A stretch of DNA of 52,378 nt, from positions 1 through 52,378 of the forward strand of contig NZ_SKCD01000036.1 in NCBI RefSeq assembly GCF_006542765.1, given 5' to 3'. The notes beneath the pieces were generated by a model. It did not search any database, was not told the origin of the DNA, and saw only the letters and a list, made by a program, of their open reading frames with translations. This document shows positions 8,486-17,474 of this stretch, in pieces (the stretch's first letter is position 1; each line of letters starts with the position of its first letter). The position numbers and the translations under genes are program-made. Source of the stretch: Paenibacillus luteus. GTDB lineage: Bacteria > Bacillota > Bacilli > Paenibacillales > Paenibacillaceae.

Positions 8486-8550
8486 ATCCAAAATGAAGGT
8501 ATCAAAACAAAAACCGAGCTATTTTTATAAGCGCTTTCAAGTCTTATAGT
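8486..8550 (+). promoter_or_regulatory. Promoter and operator of the sugar ABC transporter operon, with cre-like box
   Basis: It has the same 65-bp arrangement as 2521-2585, ending in TTATAGT. Inside it, 8525-8539 (TTATAAGCGCTTTCA) matches the cre consensus WTGNAANCGNWWNCA except for one base, so CcpA-type glucose repression is plausible at this copy. The corresponding positions of the first copy do not make a cre site. Confidence 0.65.
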
Positions 8551-8651
8551 TGGATTAAGCTTCCGGCGCTGAAGCAAAATCAAACAAAGAGAACGTTACT
8601 CGCTATCGCCATTCGAGAGGCGGTCCGGTAACGAACGGGGGTGGACTAGAA

Positions 8652-9614
8652 GTGGAAAGAACCTTAGAGGCGGGACACCGCGCTCCTGCTTCAGGAACGG
8701 AGGGGACTGGCCGACGCTCAAGATGGAAGAGCCAATTCGCGCTACAGAGCATGGTATGGCCTGGGCTGCTGTTCCTTATCGTATTTTCGTATGTGCCTAT
8801 GTATGGTATTCTGATTGCCTTTAAAAATTTCGATTTGTTCTTAGGCGTCATGGACTCGCCATGGGCAGGATTTAGCCACTTTAGGGAGTTCCTCACGGAC
8901 CCTAACTTTATGAACGTGCTGCGCAATACACTGGCGATGAATTTGCTCGCGCTCTTTCTTGGGTTTCCCGCGCCGATCCTGTTCGCTCTCCTCTTAAACG
9001 AGCTGACGGGAGTACGCTTCAAGCGATTCGTGCAAACGGTTTCGTATTTGCCGCACTTCGTCTCCTGGGTTATCTTCGGCGGGTTGATCCTGACCGTGCT
9101 GTCGCCTTCGAATGGGATCCTCAATCTGCTAATCGTCAAGCTGCATATATCGGATGAGCCGATCAACTTCATGGGTAATCCGGAGCTGTTCTGGATCATC
9201 ATGGTCGGGGCGGAGATGCTGAAGGGTATCGGTTGGGGGGCAATCATCTATATCGCGGCGATTGCAGGCGTGGATCCAGAGCTTCACGAGGCGGCTACAA
9301 TCGACGGAGCCGGCAGGCTCCAGCGCATGCGCTATGTTACGGTGCCCAGCATTATGGGGACGATTGTCATCATGCTCATTTTCGCTGTCAGCTCAATTCT
9401 CAATACTGGCTTCGAGCAAATCATGGTGATGCAGAATCCGCTGAATCTCGACGTTAGCGAGACGATCGATACTTACGTGTACAAGGTCGGACTTCAGCAG
9501 ATGCGCTATTCCTACTCGACAGCTGTCGGTTTGGCCAAATCGCTTGTCGCGCTCGTCCTGCTGTTCGGGGCGAATTACGTATCACGTAAGCTTACCAATA
9601 ACAGTCTGTTCTAA
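8652..9614 (+). CDS. LplB-type sugar ABC transporter permease
   Basis: 320-aa integral membrane protein with six predicted helices. It carries the EAA loop of binding-protein-dependent permeases (EAATIDGAGRLQRMRYVTVPSI, in two pieces around residues 215-236) that docks with the ATPase. It pairs with the next gene as a heterodimeric CUT1-type channel of the LplB/LplC (YtcP-like) kind, which usually import oligosaccharides or glycosides. The GTG start at 8652 follows a G-rich AACGGGGGTGG. No ATPase gene is present; such importers commonly share MsmX. Confidence 0.9.
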   Translation: MERTLEAGHRAPASGTEGTGRRSRWKSQFALQSMVWPGLLFLIVFSYVPMYGILIAFKNFDLFLGVMDSPWAGFSHFREFLTDPNFMNVLRNTLAMNLLALFLGFPAPILFALLLNELTGVRFKRFVQTVSYLPHFVSWVIFGGLILTVLSPSNGILNLLIVKLHISDEPINFMGNPELFWIIMVGAEMLKGIGWGAIIYIAAIAGVDPELHEAATIDGAGRLQRMRYVTVPSIMGTIVIMLIFAVSSILNTGFEQIMVMQNPLNLDVSETIDTYVYKVGLQQMRYSYSTAVGLAKSLVALVLLFGANYVSRKLTNNSLF

Positions 9615-9638
9615 GGTAAGATGAAGGAGGAATTAAGA

Positions 9639-10529
9639 ATGAATATCCGCTCTAAAGGAGATAAGTGGTTCGACGCATTTAATGTCATCATCATGACGTC
9701 CATCGTGGTGCTTACGATCGCCCCGTTTTGGTTCGCGCTGGTCGGCTCGTTTAACCAGGGACTTGACTATATGCGGGGAGGGGTCTATTTCTGGCCTCGC
9801 ACGTTTACGCTATCCAATTATTTTTCGGTTTTTTCCGATCAAACGATTTTTCATGCCTATTTCGTTACGATATCTCGAACGATCGTCGGCACGGCGCTGC
9901 ACGTGGCGTTCACCGCGCTCGTGGCTTACGGCATGTCGCGTAGAGCGCTGGCCGGCCGTAACGTTTATATGATCGTTATGATGTTCACGATGTTTTTCTA
10001 CGGCGGCCTTGTCCCGACTTATTTGCTGTACAAGGATCTCGGTTTGCTTAACAACTTTCTGGTCTACATCATTCCTACGATGTTCAGCGTCTGGGACATG
10101 ATTATCGTCATGTCGTTCTTCCGTTCGATACCCGAGCAGATCATCGAGTCCGCGAAGATCGACGGAGCCGGCGAATACCGCATTTTTCTGCAGCTCATCC
10201 TGCCGCTCACCAAGCCCGTCTTGGCGGCTATAGCTTTGTTCAACGGGGTGTATCACTGGAACGCGTATACCGACGCGATGCTGTTCACGACCAAGGAAGC
10301 GCTAGAGCCGGTTCAACTGTTCCTCATGCGCATCGTCACGGATTCGTCGGAAGCGTCGAAGTTCGGGGAGCAGGCTGCAAGCGTCATGCCGGAAGAAGCG
10401 AAGCAGATCAGCCCCGAGACGCTCAAGCTTGCCATGATGATGGCGACGACGGCGCCGATCCTGGTTATCTATCCGTTCCTACAGAAGTATTTCGTCAAAG
10501 GCGTTCTCATTGGTTCTGTCAAAGGTTGA
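9639..10529 (+). CDS. LplC-type sugar ABC transporter permease
   Basis: About 296 aa with six predicted helices and an EAA-like loop (ESAKIDGAGEYRIFLQLILP). The start is set at ATG 9639, since AAGGAGGAA at 9624-9632 is its ribosome site; the ATG at 9621 overlaps that site. The ending FVKGVLIGSVKG is typical of this subfamily. It lies 24 bases after the first permease and forms the transporter with it and the lipoprotein encoded next. Confidence 0.9.
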   Translation: MNIRSKGDKWFDAFNVIIMTSIVVLTIAPFWFALVGSFNQGLDYMRGGVYFWPRTFTLSNYFSVFSDQTIFHAYFVTISRTIVGTALHVAFTALVAYGMSRRALAGRNVYMIVMMFTMFFYGGLVPTYLLYKDLGLLNNFLVYIIPTMFSVWDMIIVMSFFRSIPEQIIESAKIDGAGEYRIFLQLILPLTKPVLAAIALFNGVYHWNAYTDAMLFTTKEALEPVQLFLMRIVTDSSEASKFGEQAASVMPEEAKQISPETLKLAMMMATTAPILVIYPFLQKYFVKGVLIGSVKG

Positions 10530-10533
10530 TTTT

Positions 10534-10569
10534 CGCGTCAAGCAGGCACGTACGGGTCTGCTTGACGCG
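10534..10569 (+). other. Intercistronic stem-loop before the binding-protein gene
   Basis: CGCGTCAAGCAG (10534-10545) pairs perfectly over 12 bp with CTGCTTGACGCG (10558-10569), with no T run afterwards. A stable hairpin between permease and binding-protein genes is a known way to cut or protect the message so that the binding protein is made in excess. That role is inferred. Confidence 0.6.
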
Positions 10570-10616
10570 AATGAACAACATATAGCACTTACAAGACAAA
10601 GGGGAGGCAAAAGTAC

Positions 10617-12260
10617 ATGCAATTCAGCAAAAAATGGATCGGCGCCACGCTGGCAGCCGTTCTGATGGGTGGACTTCTCGCGGGTTGTTCATCCGGCAAC
10701 GAAAACGCGAGCAACGCGAAGTCCTCGGAATCGGCCGTTCCGTCTGGAACAGCGTCACCGGGTGAGAAGCAGGAGAACAAGTCTCCGATCAAGATCACTT
10801 GGTTCGTGGACCAGGATTACTACAAGAAGAATTGGGATCCGGAAAACAACCTGCTTGACAAAATGATTACCGACGACACCGGCATCTCAATCGACTTCAC
10901 CTCTGGCAACTCCGACAAGCTTAGTGCCATCATCGCTTCCGGTGATATCCCCGACGTTATTACGCTCGATAAAGGATCACCGCAGCGCGGTGTGCTCGAG
11001 AAGTCGGGTCTCGTCTCGCCGCTTGACGAGCTGATTAAGCAGCACGACCCGGACTTCTTGGTTCCGAAGTCGATGCAGGACTGGTTTCGCAACCCGGACG
11101 GACACTTCTATGGCTTTGCAAGCTTCTTCTGGGCGAAGGAATCGTTCCAGCCGGGCGACCGCATTCGCAGCAACCAGGGATTATACGCAAGGCAGGATAT
11201 CATGGATCAACTCGGCATTAAGGCGGAGGACTTCAATACGAAGGAAGGCCTGGTGTCCGCACTGCATAAGGTCAAGGAGTCAGGGACGAAATACAATGGC
11301 TTTACGGTAACTCCCGCGTATTTCGAGAGCTGGATTATCGGCAACTTCTTCGGCGCTCCTCGAGAGGACTCGCAAGGCAATCTGATCGATCGCGAACGCA
11401 CGCCGGAGATGCTTGAAGCTTACAAGTTCCTGAATCGACTATACCGAGAAGGCTTGATGCCGGAAGACAGCCAAACGCTCGACAAGAATCAGATCCAAGA
11501 GAAGGTCACGAACGGCGCTGTCTTCGCCTTTACGAATAGGACGATCGACTGGAGCGCGCTCTATCAGGCGGACCCGAAAGCCGTCTTCGTTCACGTGGGG
11601 CCAGTGGCAGGCGACTCGGGCAGCAAACAGTATGTCGATCCCGTCAGTTCGTCAGGCTGGACGCTTTCGATGATCAACAGCAAGACAAAATACCCGGATC
11701 GTATCATCAAGCTGTTCAATTACTTGTCCACGGAGGAAATGAGCTTAAACGTAAATTACGGTCCGAAAGGCGCGGCATGGAATTACGACGAGAACGGCAA
11801 GGTAAAGTTGACCGACGAGTTCAATACGCTGAATGCCGAAGATGCGAACAAAGCCAAGCTTAAATACGGCAACGGGACGCTGCAATGGTTGATCAATTGG
11901 TTGCCGATCCAGAGAACCACGCCGGCAACGAGCACGGAGGACGCGAGGATAAAGGAAGAGTCGACCATTTACTTCGCCGATTTCACATATGATATGCTTC
12001 CGTTCGAATCGATAACTCCGCTGGGTGGCACCGAGGAAGGCGGCATCAACGCGAAGATCGAGGAGCAACGCAAGAAGCAGCGGGCCAAGATGATCCTCGC
12101 CAAGTCGGAAGCTGATATCGAGAAGTTTTTTAATGAAGAGATCCAGAGGGAAGAGAAGCTCGGTTATCAGAAGCTGTACGACTACCAGAATAAACAGTTC
12201 CAAGAAGCGAAGAAGGCGCTTGGTATGACCTTCGCTTGGCCGGCGAATCAGAAGAAATAA
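10617..12260 (+). CDS. LipO-like sugar-binding lipoprotein of the ABC transporter
   Basis: 547 aa. The lipoprotein signal ends in LLAGC with the lipidated cysteine at 24, followed by a flexible Ser/Asn-rich tether of about 30 residues. The mature part starts IKITWFVDQDYYKKNWD and has the cluster-1 solute-binding layout, including GDIPDVITL. Proteins of this LipO/YtcQ type deliver oligosaccharides to LplB/LplC permeases. Start ATG 10617 has GGGGAGG upstream. The gene follows the permeases after a stem-loop and is followed at about 100 bases by the secreted glycosidase, so substrate release and capture are probably co-expressed. Confidence 0.9.
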   Translation: MQFSKKWIGATLAAVLMGGLLAGCSSGNENASNAKSSESAVPSGTASPGEKQENKSPIKITWFVDQDYYKKNWDPENNLLDKMITDDTGISIDFTSGNSDKLSAIIASGDIPDVITLDKGSPQRGVLEKSGLVSPLDELIKQHDPDFLVPKSMQDWFRNPDGHFYGFASFFWAKESFQPGDRIRSNQGLYARQDIMDQLGIKAEDFNTKEGLVSALHKVKESGTKYNGFTVTPAYFESWIIGNFFGAPREDSQGNLIDRERTPEMLEAYKFLNRLYREGLMPEDSQTLDKNQIQEKVTNGAVFAFTNRTIDWSALYQADPKAVFVHVGPVAGDSGSKQYVDPVSSSGWTLSMINSKTKYPDRIIKLFNYLSTEEMSLNVNYGPKGAAWNYDENGKVKLTDEFNTLNAEDANKAKLKYGNGTLQWLINWLPIQRTTPATSTEDARIKEESTIYFADFTYDMLPFESITPLGGTEEGGINAKIEEQRKKQRAKMILAKSEADIEKFFNEEIQREEKLGYQKLYDYQNKQFQEAKKALGMTFAWPANQKK

Positions 12261-12362
12261 GCTTTGGAGAAGAGACAAAATACGCGGATGCTATTCTTGG
12301 CGTCCGCGTATCCAATTGGAGCGAGAGGAACGGCTGAATCGGAGCAAAGGGGTACGATTACG

Positions 12363-15300
12363 ATGATTGCGAAGTCCAAACGGATAAGCCGCAAGTGTCT
12401 GGCCGGATGGTTAGTGTTGATACTCACGATTCCGCTGTTTAACGTGGGCGCAACCGAGGCGAAGGCGGATGTGCCCGCGGGCTGGCAGCGGATCGACACT
12501 GAGCCGATGATTGCCCAAGGTAGCGCTTTGGATCTGTCAGCGATGAACGATGCGCCAGCGGGGAAGCACGGTTTTATCCAAATTGATTCCGACGGGGATT
12601 ACGTCTTCGAGCAGCAACCGCAGCGGAAAGTAAAGCTTTATGGGGCCAATTTATCCTGGAATATGTACTATGGCTCTCATGAGGATGCCGATCGTACGGC
12701 GGAACGTTTGGCGCGACTAGGCTATAACGTCGTACGGCTGCATTCTTTAGATTCCATGGCAGATTGGGCGCCCGGCATCTTCCAGCCGAACTCTCCGACC
12801 CCGCAGTTGAATGCCGATAGGCTGGATCAAGTCGAATATCTCATCTCCAGGCTCAAGGCTCACGGCATCTATGTCGCGATCGATCTGTTCCAGTTGTATG
12901 ACTTCAAGAACGTACCGGTTTTAGGCGAGTATGCGGAGGGATATAATTCGGCCTATCTTCTCCCTACGCTGCCAGAAGCGATGGAAATGTGGAAGGCGAT
13001 CGCGAGTGTGTGGCTCTCCCATGTCAATCCGTATACCGGGATTGCCCTGAAGGACGATCCTGTGCTCGTGGGCGTCAGTCCATGGAACGAGTCGCTTCTG
13101 CTCAACATGAATCTCAACTCGATGAAAGTAAAGTTCCGCGCATTTCTATTAGATGATTTCAACGACTTCCTGGCGGATACGTACGGCGAAGCTCCAATCT
13201 CGTCGATCGACAATCAATACTGGAATGCGAGCGGTACGATCAAGGATCGCCTAAGCGCCTATTACTCGAAGAAGACCATTTCGGCATCGAACGAGATGCG
13301 AAATTATTTGAAGCAGGAGCTCGGGGTAGAAGTGCCGGTCGGAGGATTGAACCACATTATTAGTCCGAACGTGAATTACTGGCGGAACCAAGCGTCGGAC
13401 GTCTACGAGACGCACTTGTATCACCAGTTCGTCGATAACCGGATTTACGAGAATGGTAAATATGGCTTCCAATTCAGACCTCTCAAATTCCCGCGTCTCA
13501 GCATGTCGTTCGATAGCTCAACGAACGCGAACTATCCGAAGGATTGGGCGAGCGATCGGCTGTTCGGAAACTATTATCCGGCTTTGTCTTTAAGGCAAGG
13601 GTACGAAACTCCTTTCTTGCTGACAGAATTCCAAGACACGTTCCCAGCCAAGGGGCGCGAGGAAGCTGGTATCTTCGTCGGCGCGACAGGAGCGTTCCAA
13701 GGCTGGGATATGTTAAATCGATATTCATTCGGCATGAACGTCGGCGACGCCTACTCGAACGGAAGACTCGGAACGCCGGAGTCGTTCTCTATCGCGAATG
13801 ACCCGCTAGCGATTCTATCTGAGGCGGAGGGTTCGCTACTGTTCCGGACCGGTACCATACAGGCCAGCGTGCCGAAGTTCGCCATCGTATGGGATAAGAT
13901 GTGGGCTCGCGACAAAGGCGCCGCTTCCGAGATCGAGGCGTATATCGCCAACATGATGTATATCCCGCATCTGTTCAACACGGCAACCGTGTATGCGGAT
14001 AACCCGAGCGTCCCCTTCGCGGTTTACCGGATCACGCCGGAGCTGACCACGCAGCAGATCGAGGCGGGTCAATTCCCCGCTGTGAACCGAATCGCGATCA
14101 CGAGCGGCATGACGGATCGGCAAGTGGCCGAAGCGATGATCAACTCGCTCGACGCTTCCCAGACGAAGACGGCAATGCTTGACGCACTGAATGAGAACAA
14201 GCTGCTGTCCGACACGGGAGAGCTTCTGTTCGACCTGAATCTGAACACCTATATGGTTCGGACGCCAACGGTCGTCGCGGCGGCCGGCACGATGGACAAT
14301 TACGATCTTGAACTCGGTCCGGCAACCGTGACCGGCGATGTGTACAAGGGCACGTTCTTCGCTTCCTCCCTAGACGAAAAATCGTTGGAAGACAGCGACA
14401 GGCTGCTGCTTATTTATACGACGGACGTCGCAGCTACGGACGAAGAGACGGTACAGTTGTCCACGGGCGAAGTCAAATACTTTAAAGGCAAGCTACCTAC
14501 GCTAGCCAAGGAACAAACCGCGCAATTCCGGTTATCGGTCGACCGCCCTGCGGGGGGATACAAAGCCTATAAACTGTCACTTAACGGCGTGAGGCTGGAA
14601 GAGATTCCTGTGACGGTCTCAGGAAGCGACCTTGTCGTTCAGCTCGTTACAGATAAAGGTTTCGCCTTCGAGCTTATCTATGACCCGTTATTCGCGGATA
14701 CGTTCGAGAACGGGAACGCGAGCGGTTGGACTACGGTAAAAGGACAATGGAGCGTGGTCCAAGACGGGGAGACTACCGTTTATCGCTCCGCCGCAAAGGG
14801 CAAGACAGTGATCGATGCGACATACGGCAGCGACTACTCGGTGGAAGCCGACATCAAGTCGACGACCGCTAAGGGAGAAGTCGGCTTACTGGCAAGATAC
14901 GCAGACAACGACCATTATTATGTATTCAAGTACAATGCGCAAAAGGGTAAGGCTGTAATCAAGAAACGAGAGAGCGGGATGACCTCCGTTATTCAATCGG
15001 TGTCCGGGCTGACGACAATCGCAGCGGGCACACCCTATAAGCTGCGGTTCGAAACGGAAGGAACGTCGCTAATCGGATCGGTGAACGGCCAGACAATTAT
15101 TACCGCCGTCGACTCTTCGATCGCCGAAGGAAAAGCGGGACTTGTGTCAAACTCGAAGAAGCCCGTTGCATTCGACAACGTTCTGGTCCAACATTACGAT
15201 CGTTCGGCTCCTACGCCTCCCGCAAACTTAACCACTACAGTGCTCTCTTCTTCAGAGATTAACTTAACCTGGCAGGAATCCACAGACGAAACGGACGTCG

Positions 15301-16010
15301 CGGGCTATAAGGTCTACCGGAACGGAACGGATATCGCCACCGTTAACGGCTCGGTGTATAACTACAAGGATGCGGGACTGAATGCCGTGACGACGTATCA
15401 TTACGCGGTTAAAGCTTACGATCCGGGATGCCGGCTATCGGATCCCAGCATCGAAGCAATTGCGACTACATCGAACTTGCTATTTGAGGACAACTTCGAG
15501 GATGGAGTTGTGAGCGATTGGACGGTCGTCTCCAATTGGGGGAACTTCTCGGTCGTAACCGACGGGAATTCGAAAGTCTATTTGTCCGACAACGCGGATA
15601 AAGGCGGAACCAAGTCAGTGACGGGACTTAGCACATGGACGGATTATAGCATCGAGGCCAAGACGAAAGTGGACACCTGGCAAGGCCGCGTAGGCTTGGT
15701 TGCGAGATTCGTTGACTACAACAATTTTTACTACATGTATTACGCAAGCTATTACAAGAGAATGTTCCTCGTTAAGCTGCAGAACGGCGTAGAGACGACA
15801 TTGGCCACATCGCCCATTCTCTCAGATCCGACGACCGGTGTCTACCATACCTATCGGTTGGAAGTGAGAGGGAACTCGCTTAAAGCGTACTTGGACGGGC
15901 AATTACTTGCCAGCGCGACGGATTCCGCCTTCGGTATCGGCAAAGCGGGCGTATTCTCTCATCTGGAGAAAGCATATTTCGATGACGTAAAAATCCAGGC
16001 GATGTTGTAA
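12363..16010 (+). CDS. Secreted clan-A-like glycoside hydrolase with Fn3 and two lectin-like domains
   Basis: About 1215 aa. ATG 12363 is preferred over an upstream in-frame start because it has an AAAGGGG ribosome site and exposes a signal peptide (basic start, hydrophobic LAGWLVLILTIPLF, cleavage near AKA). The catalytic part (about 40-500) is a TIM-barrel type: VKLYGANLSWNMYYG at the first strand, LGYNVVRLHS, WNE with candidate acid/base E243, and LLTEFQ with candidate nucleophile E422, as in clan GH-A. A beta-rich region follows, then a LamG-like domain (about 778-945), an Fn3 domain (about 949-1030) and a second related LamG-like domain (about 1040-1213). No S-layer anchor is seen, so it is probably released. 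The exact GH family is not settled. Confidence 0.8.
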   Translation: MIAKSKRISRKCLAGWLVLILTIPLFNVGATEAKADVPAGWQRIDTEPMIAQGSALDLSAMNDAPAGKHGFIQIDSDGDYVFEQQPQRKVKLYGANLSWNMYYGSHEDADRTAERLARLGYNVVRLHSLDSMADWAPGIFQPNSPTPQLNADRLDQVEYLISRLKAHGIYVAIDLFQLYDFKNVPVLGEYAEGYNSAYLLPTLPEAMEMWKAIASVWLSHVNPYTGIALKDDPVLVGVSPWNESLLLNMNLNSMKVKFRAFLLDDFNDFLADTYGEAPISSIDNQYWNASGTIKDRLSAYYSKKTISASNEMRNYLKQELGVEVPVGGLNHIISPNVNYWRNQASDVYETHLYHQFVDNRIYENGKYGFQFRPLKFPRLSMSFDSSTNANYPKDWASDRLFGNYYPALSLRQGYETPFLLTEFQDTFPAKGREEAGIFVGATGAFQGWDMLNRYSFGMNVGDAYSNGRLGTPESFSIANDPLAILSEAEGSLLFRTGTIQASVPKFAIVWDKMWARDKGAASEIEAYIANMMYIPHLFNTATVYADNPSVPFAVYRITPELTTQQIEAGQFPAVNRIAITSGMTDRQVAEAMINSLDASQTKTAMLDALNENKLLSDTGELLFDLNLNTYMVRTPTVVAAAGTMDNYDLELGPATVTGDVYKGTFFASSLDEKSLEDSDRLLLIYTTDVAATDEETVQLSTGEVKYFKGKLPTLAKEQTAQFRLSVDRPAGGYKAYKLSLNGVRLEEIPVTVSGSDLVVQLVTDKGFAFELIYDPLFADTFENGNASGWTTVKGQWSVVQDGETTVYRSAAKGKTVIDATYGSDYSVEADIKSTTAKGEVGLLARYADNDHYYVFKYNAQKGKAVIKKRESGMTSVIQSVSGLTTIAAGTPYKLRFETEGTSLIGSVNGQTIITAVDSSIAEGKAGLVSNSKKPVAFDNVLVQHYDRSAPTPPANLTTTVLSSSEINLTWQESTDETDVAGYKVYRNGTDIATVNGSVYNYKDAGLNAVTTYHYAVKAYDPGCRLSDPSIEAIATTSNLLFEDNFEDGVVSDWTVVSNWGNFSVVTDGNSKVYLSDNADKGGTKSVTGLSTWTDYSIEAKTKVDTWQGRVGLVARFVDYNNFYYMYYASYYKRMFLVKLQNGVETTLATSPILSDPTTGVYHTYRLEVRGNSLKAYLDGQLLASATDSAFGIGKAGVFSHLEKAYFDDVKIQAML

Positions 16011-16017
16011 TCGGTCC

Positions 16018-16570
16018 TATTCGAGGTCAATTGCCGTTGCCTCGGCATTCAGGGGGTTTATCTCTATGCGTTTACTCGAACGCGCCAGCGCGATGACGCC
16101 GAAGCTTTCAAGCTCTTTCTCCGCAGGCGGCCATCTAGCTTCTGCGGCGGGCACGCAATACGACGAGGGCCGGCCCGGTGCCGCGGACGAGGCGGAACGC
16201 CAGTCTGGCCGGCCCGATCTTCTCATGAAGTGCTGTACCGTCATCACGATGCGCGATCCGCATACGCATGAAGTCTCCCGAACGAATCTGTTAGGATCGG
16301 ACATTCCCCCGAGCAACTAGCGTTGCACGGCAGCGACGAACGCTTAACGGCGGATACGCCTCGGACCTTTCTCTGGCATGCGTCCGACTACGGAGCGGTG
16401 CGGTCTAGAATAGCATGCAGTTTGCTGCGGATCCTCGAAGGCATAGCGTCCTGTTCGATCTACATGACTACGTGCATGGCCGGCACGGCATTGGTCTCGA
16501 GGAAGACGACGTCCATGTTCGCAGTTGGACGGTCGCTTGCGGCAGTTGGCTCAAATACAACGGCTTTTAA
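16018..16570 (+). pseudogene. Decayed acetyl-esterase / alpha-beta hydrolase
   Basis: Three reading frames in order rebuild a serine esterase of the BD-FAE/acetyl-xylan esterase kind. One frame gives SFSAGGHLASAAGTQYDEG, with the G-x-S-x-G-G nucleophile region altered to S-F-S-A-G-G, then DPHTHEVSRTNLLGSDIPP. The next frame gives EQLALHGSDERLTADTP, FLWHASD and the charge-relay aspartate region. A third gives HSVLFDLHDYVHGRHGIG with the catalytic histidine, then SWTVACGSWLKYNGF and a TAA at 16568. At least two frameshifts and internal stops are needed, so the gene is dead. It would have deacetylated the glycan handled by this locus. ORFs called in this stretch are fragments of it. Confidence 0.75.
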
Positions 16571-16688
16571 AATACTTATCAAAATCATATTTTGCCAAAT
16601 AAATCAATAGTTATCAGAACGGCTAATCTACAGACCTCCTAAAGGGTGTAAGCTGATGACGAATAGAGAGAATGGGGAGGAAATAGGT

Positions 16689-17474
16689 GTGAAGAACAAA
16701 ATATCCGTTCAGTTATACACGCTCCGCGAGCAGTGTGCCGCTGACTTTCCCGGAGTGCTTCGCGAACTGGCTCGAATCGGTTACGGTGCCGTCCAGTTTG
16801 CCGGATTCTACGGGTACGATCGAGCCATACTGAAATCCGTGCTGAAGGAAACGGGGCTTCACGTATCCGGCTTGCATTACGGCGGGGATGAACTGCTTAA
16901 CGATACGGAGCGTGCGATTGCCGAAGCGAAGTTTTTCGGAACGCCTGACATCGTGTGTGCCGGAATCGGCGAAGAGTACCGGGACGAAGCGGGATATCGG
17001 ATGCTCAAACTTCGGTTCAACGAGTTGGCAGATCGTCTGCAAAGCGAGGGGTTACGAATCAGCTATCATAATCACGCCTTCGAATTCGAAACGGCGGTGG
17101 ACGGGAAGGACGGGCTGTCGTACCTGATCGCGCCTGAGGAGGACAATGTCATTCTTGCAGAACCAGACGTCTACTGGCTGAAAAAGGGCGGACACGACCC
17201 CGTCGAATTCCTCGCGCCTTATGCCGGACGAGTCCCGATTCTGCACATGAAGGATATGACGGACGACGAGGAACAAGCCTATGCAGAGATCGGCACAGGG
17301 ACGATCGATTTCGATGCGATTATTCGCTGGGGAGAGGAGTCGGGCGTCGAATGGTACGTCGTGGAGCAGGATAGCTGTAGGACGGATCCGTTAGAATGCG
17401 TCAAGACGAGTTACTCCAATTTGGTTAGGCTAATGAAGAAGATCAAGAAGGAGGAGGAGGCGCGGCATGGCTAA
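16689..17474 (+). CDS. Sugar phosphate isomerase/epimerase (xylose-isomerase-like TIM barrel)
   Basis: About 261 aa from GTG 16689, chosen for GGGGAGG at 16674-16680; an in-frame ATG at 16656 has a poorer site. The fold is the AP-endonuclease-2/xylose-isomerase-like barrel: ISVQLYTLREQ at strand 1, YHNHAFEFE with metal-binding residues, ILHMKDM, EIGTGTIDF and WYVVEQD near the end. Such enzymes isomerise or epimerise sugars or keto-sugars, or act on cyclitols, in the cytoplasm. It overlaps the following dehydrogenase by 8 bases. The pair is a common partner set for oxidised sugar intermediates and probably processes the imported product. A possible partial version of the locus operator (AAAATACTTATCAAAATCA) lies about 100 bases upstream. 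Confidence 0.85.
   Translation: MKNKISVQLYTLREQCAADFPGVLRELARIGYGAVQFAGFYGYDRAILKSVLKETGLHVSGLHYGGDELLNDTERAIAEAKFFGTPDIVCAGIGEEYRDEAGYRMLKLRFNELADRLQSEGLRISYHNHAFEFETAVDGKDGLSYLIAPEEDNVILAEPDVYWLKKGGHDPVEFLAPYAGRVPILHMKDMTDDEEQAYAEIGTGTIDFDAIIRWGEESGVEWYVVEQDSCRTDPLECVKTSYSNLVRLMKKIKKEEEARHG

Noticed and set aside
16017..16316. Minus-strand 99-codon ORF
   Set aside because: The plus strand here encodes recognisable esterase pieces; the minus-strand frame is a shadow.
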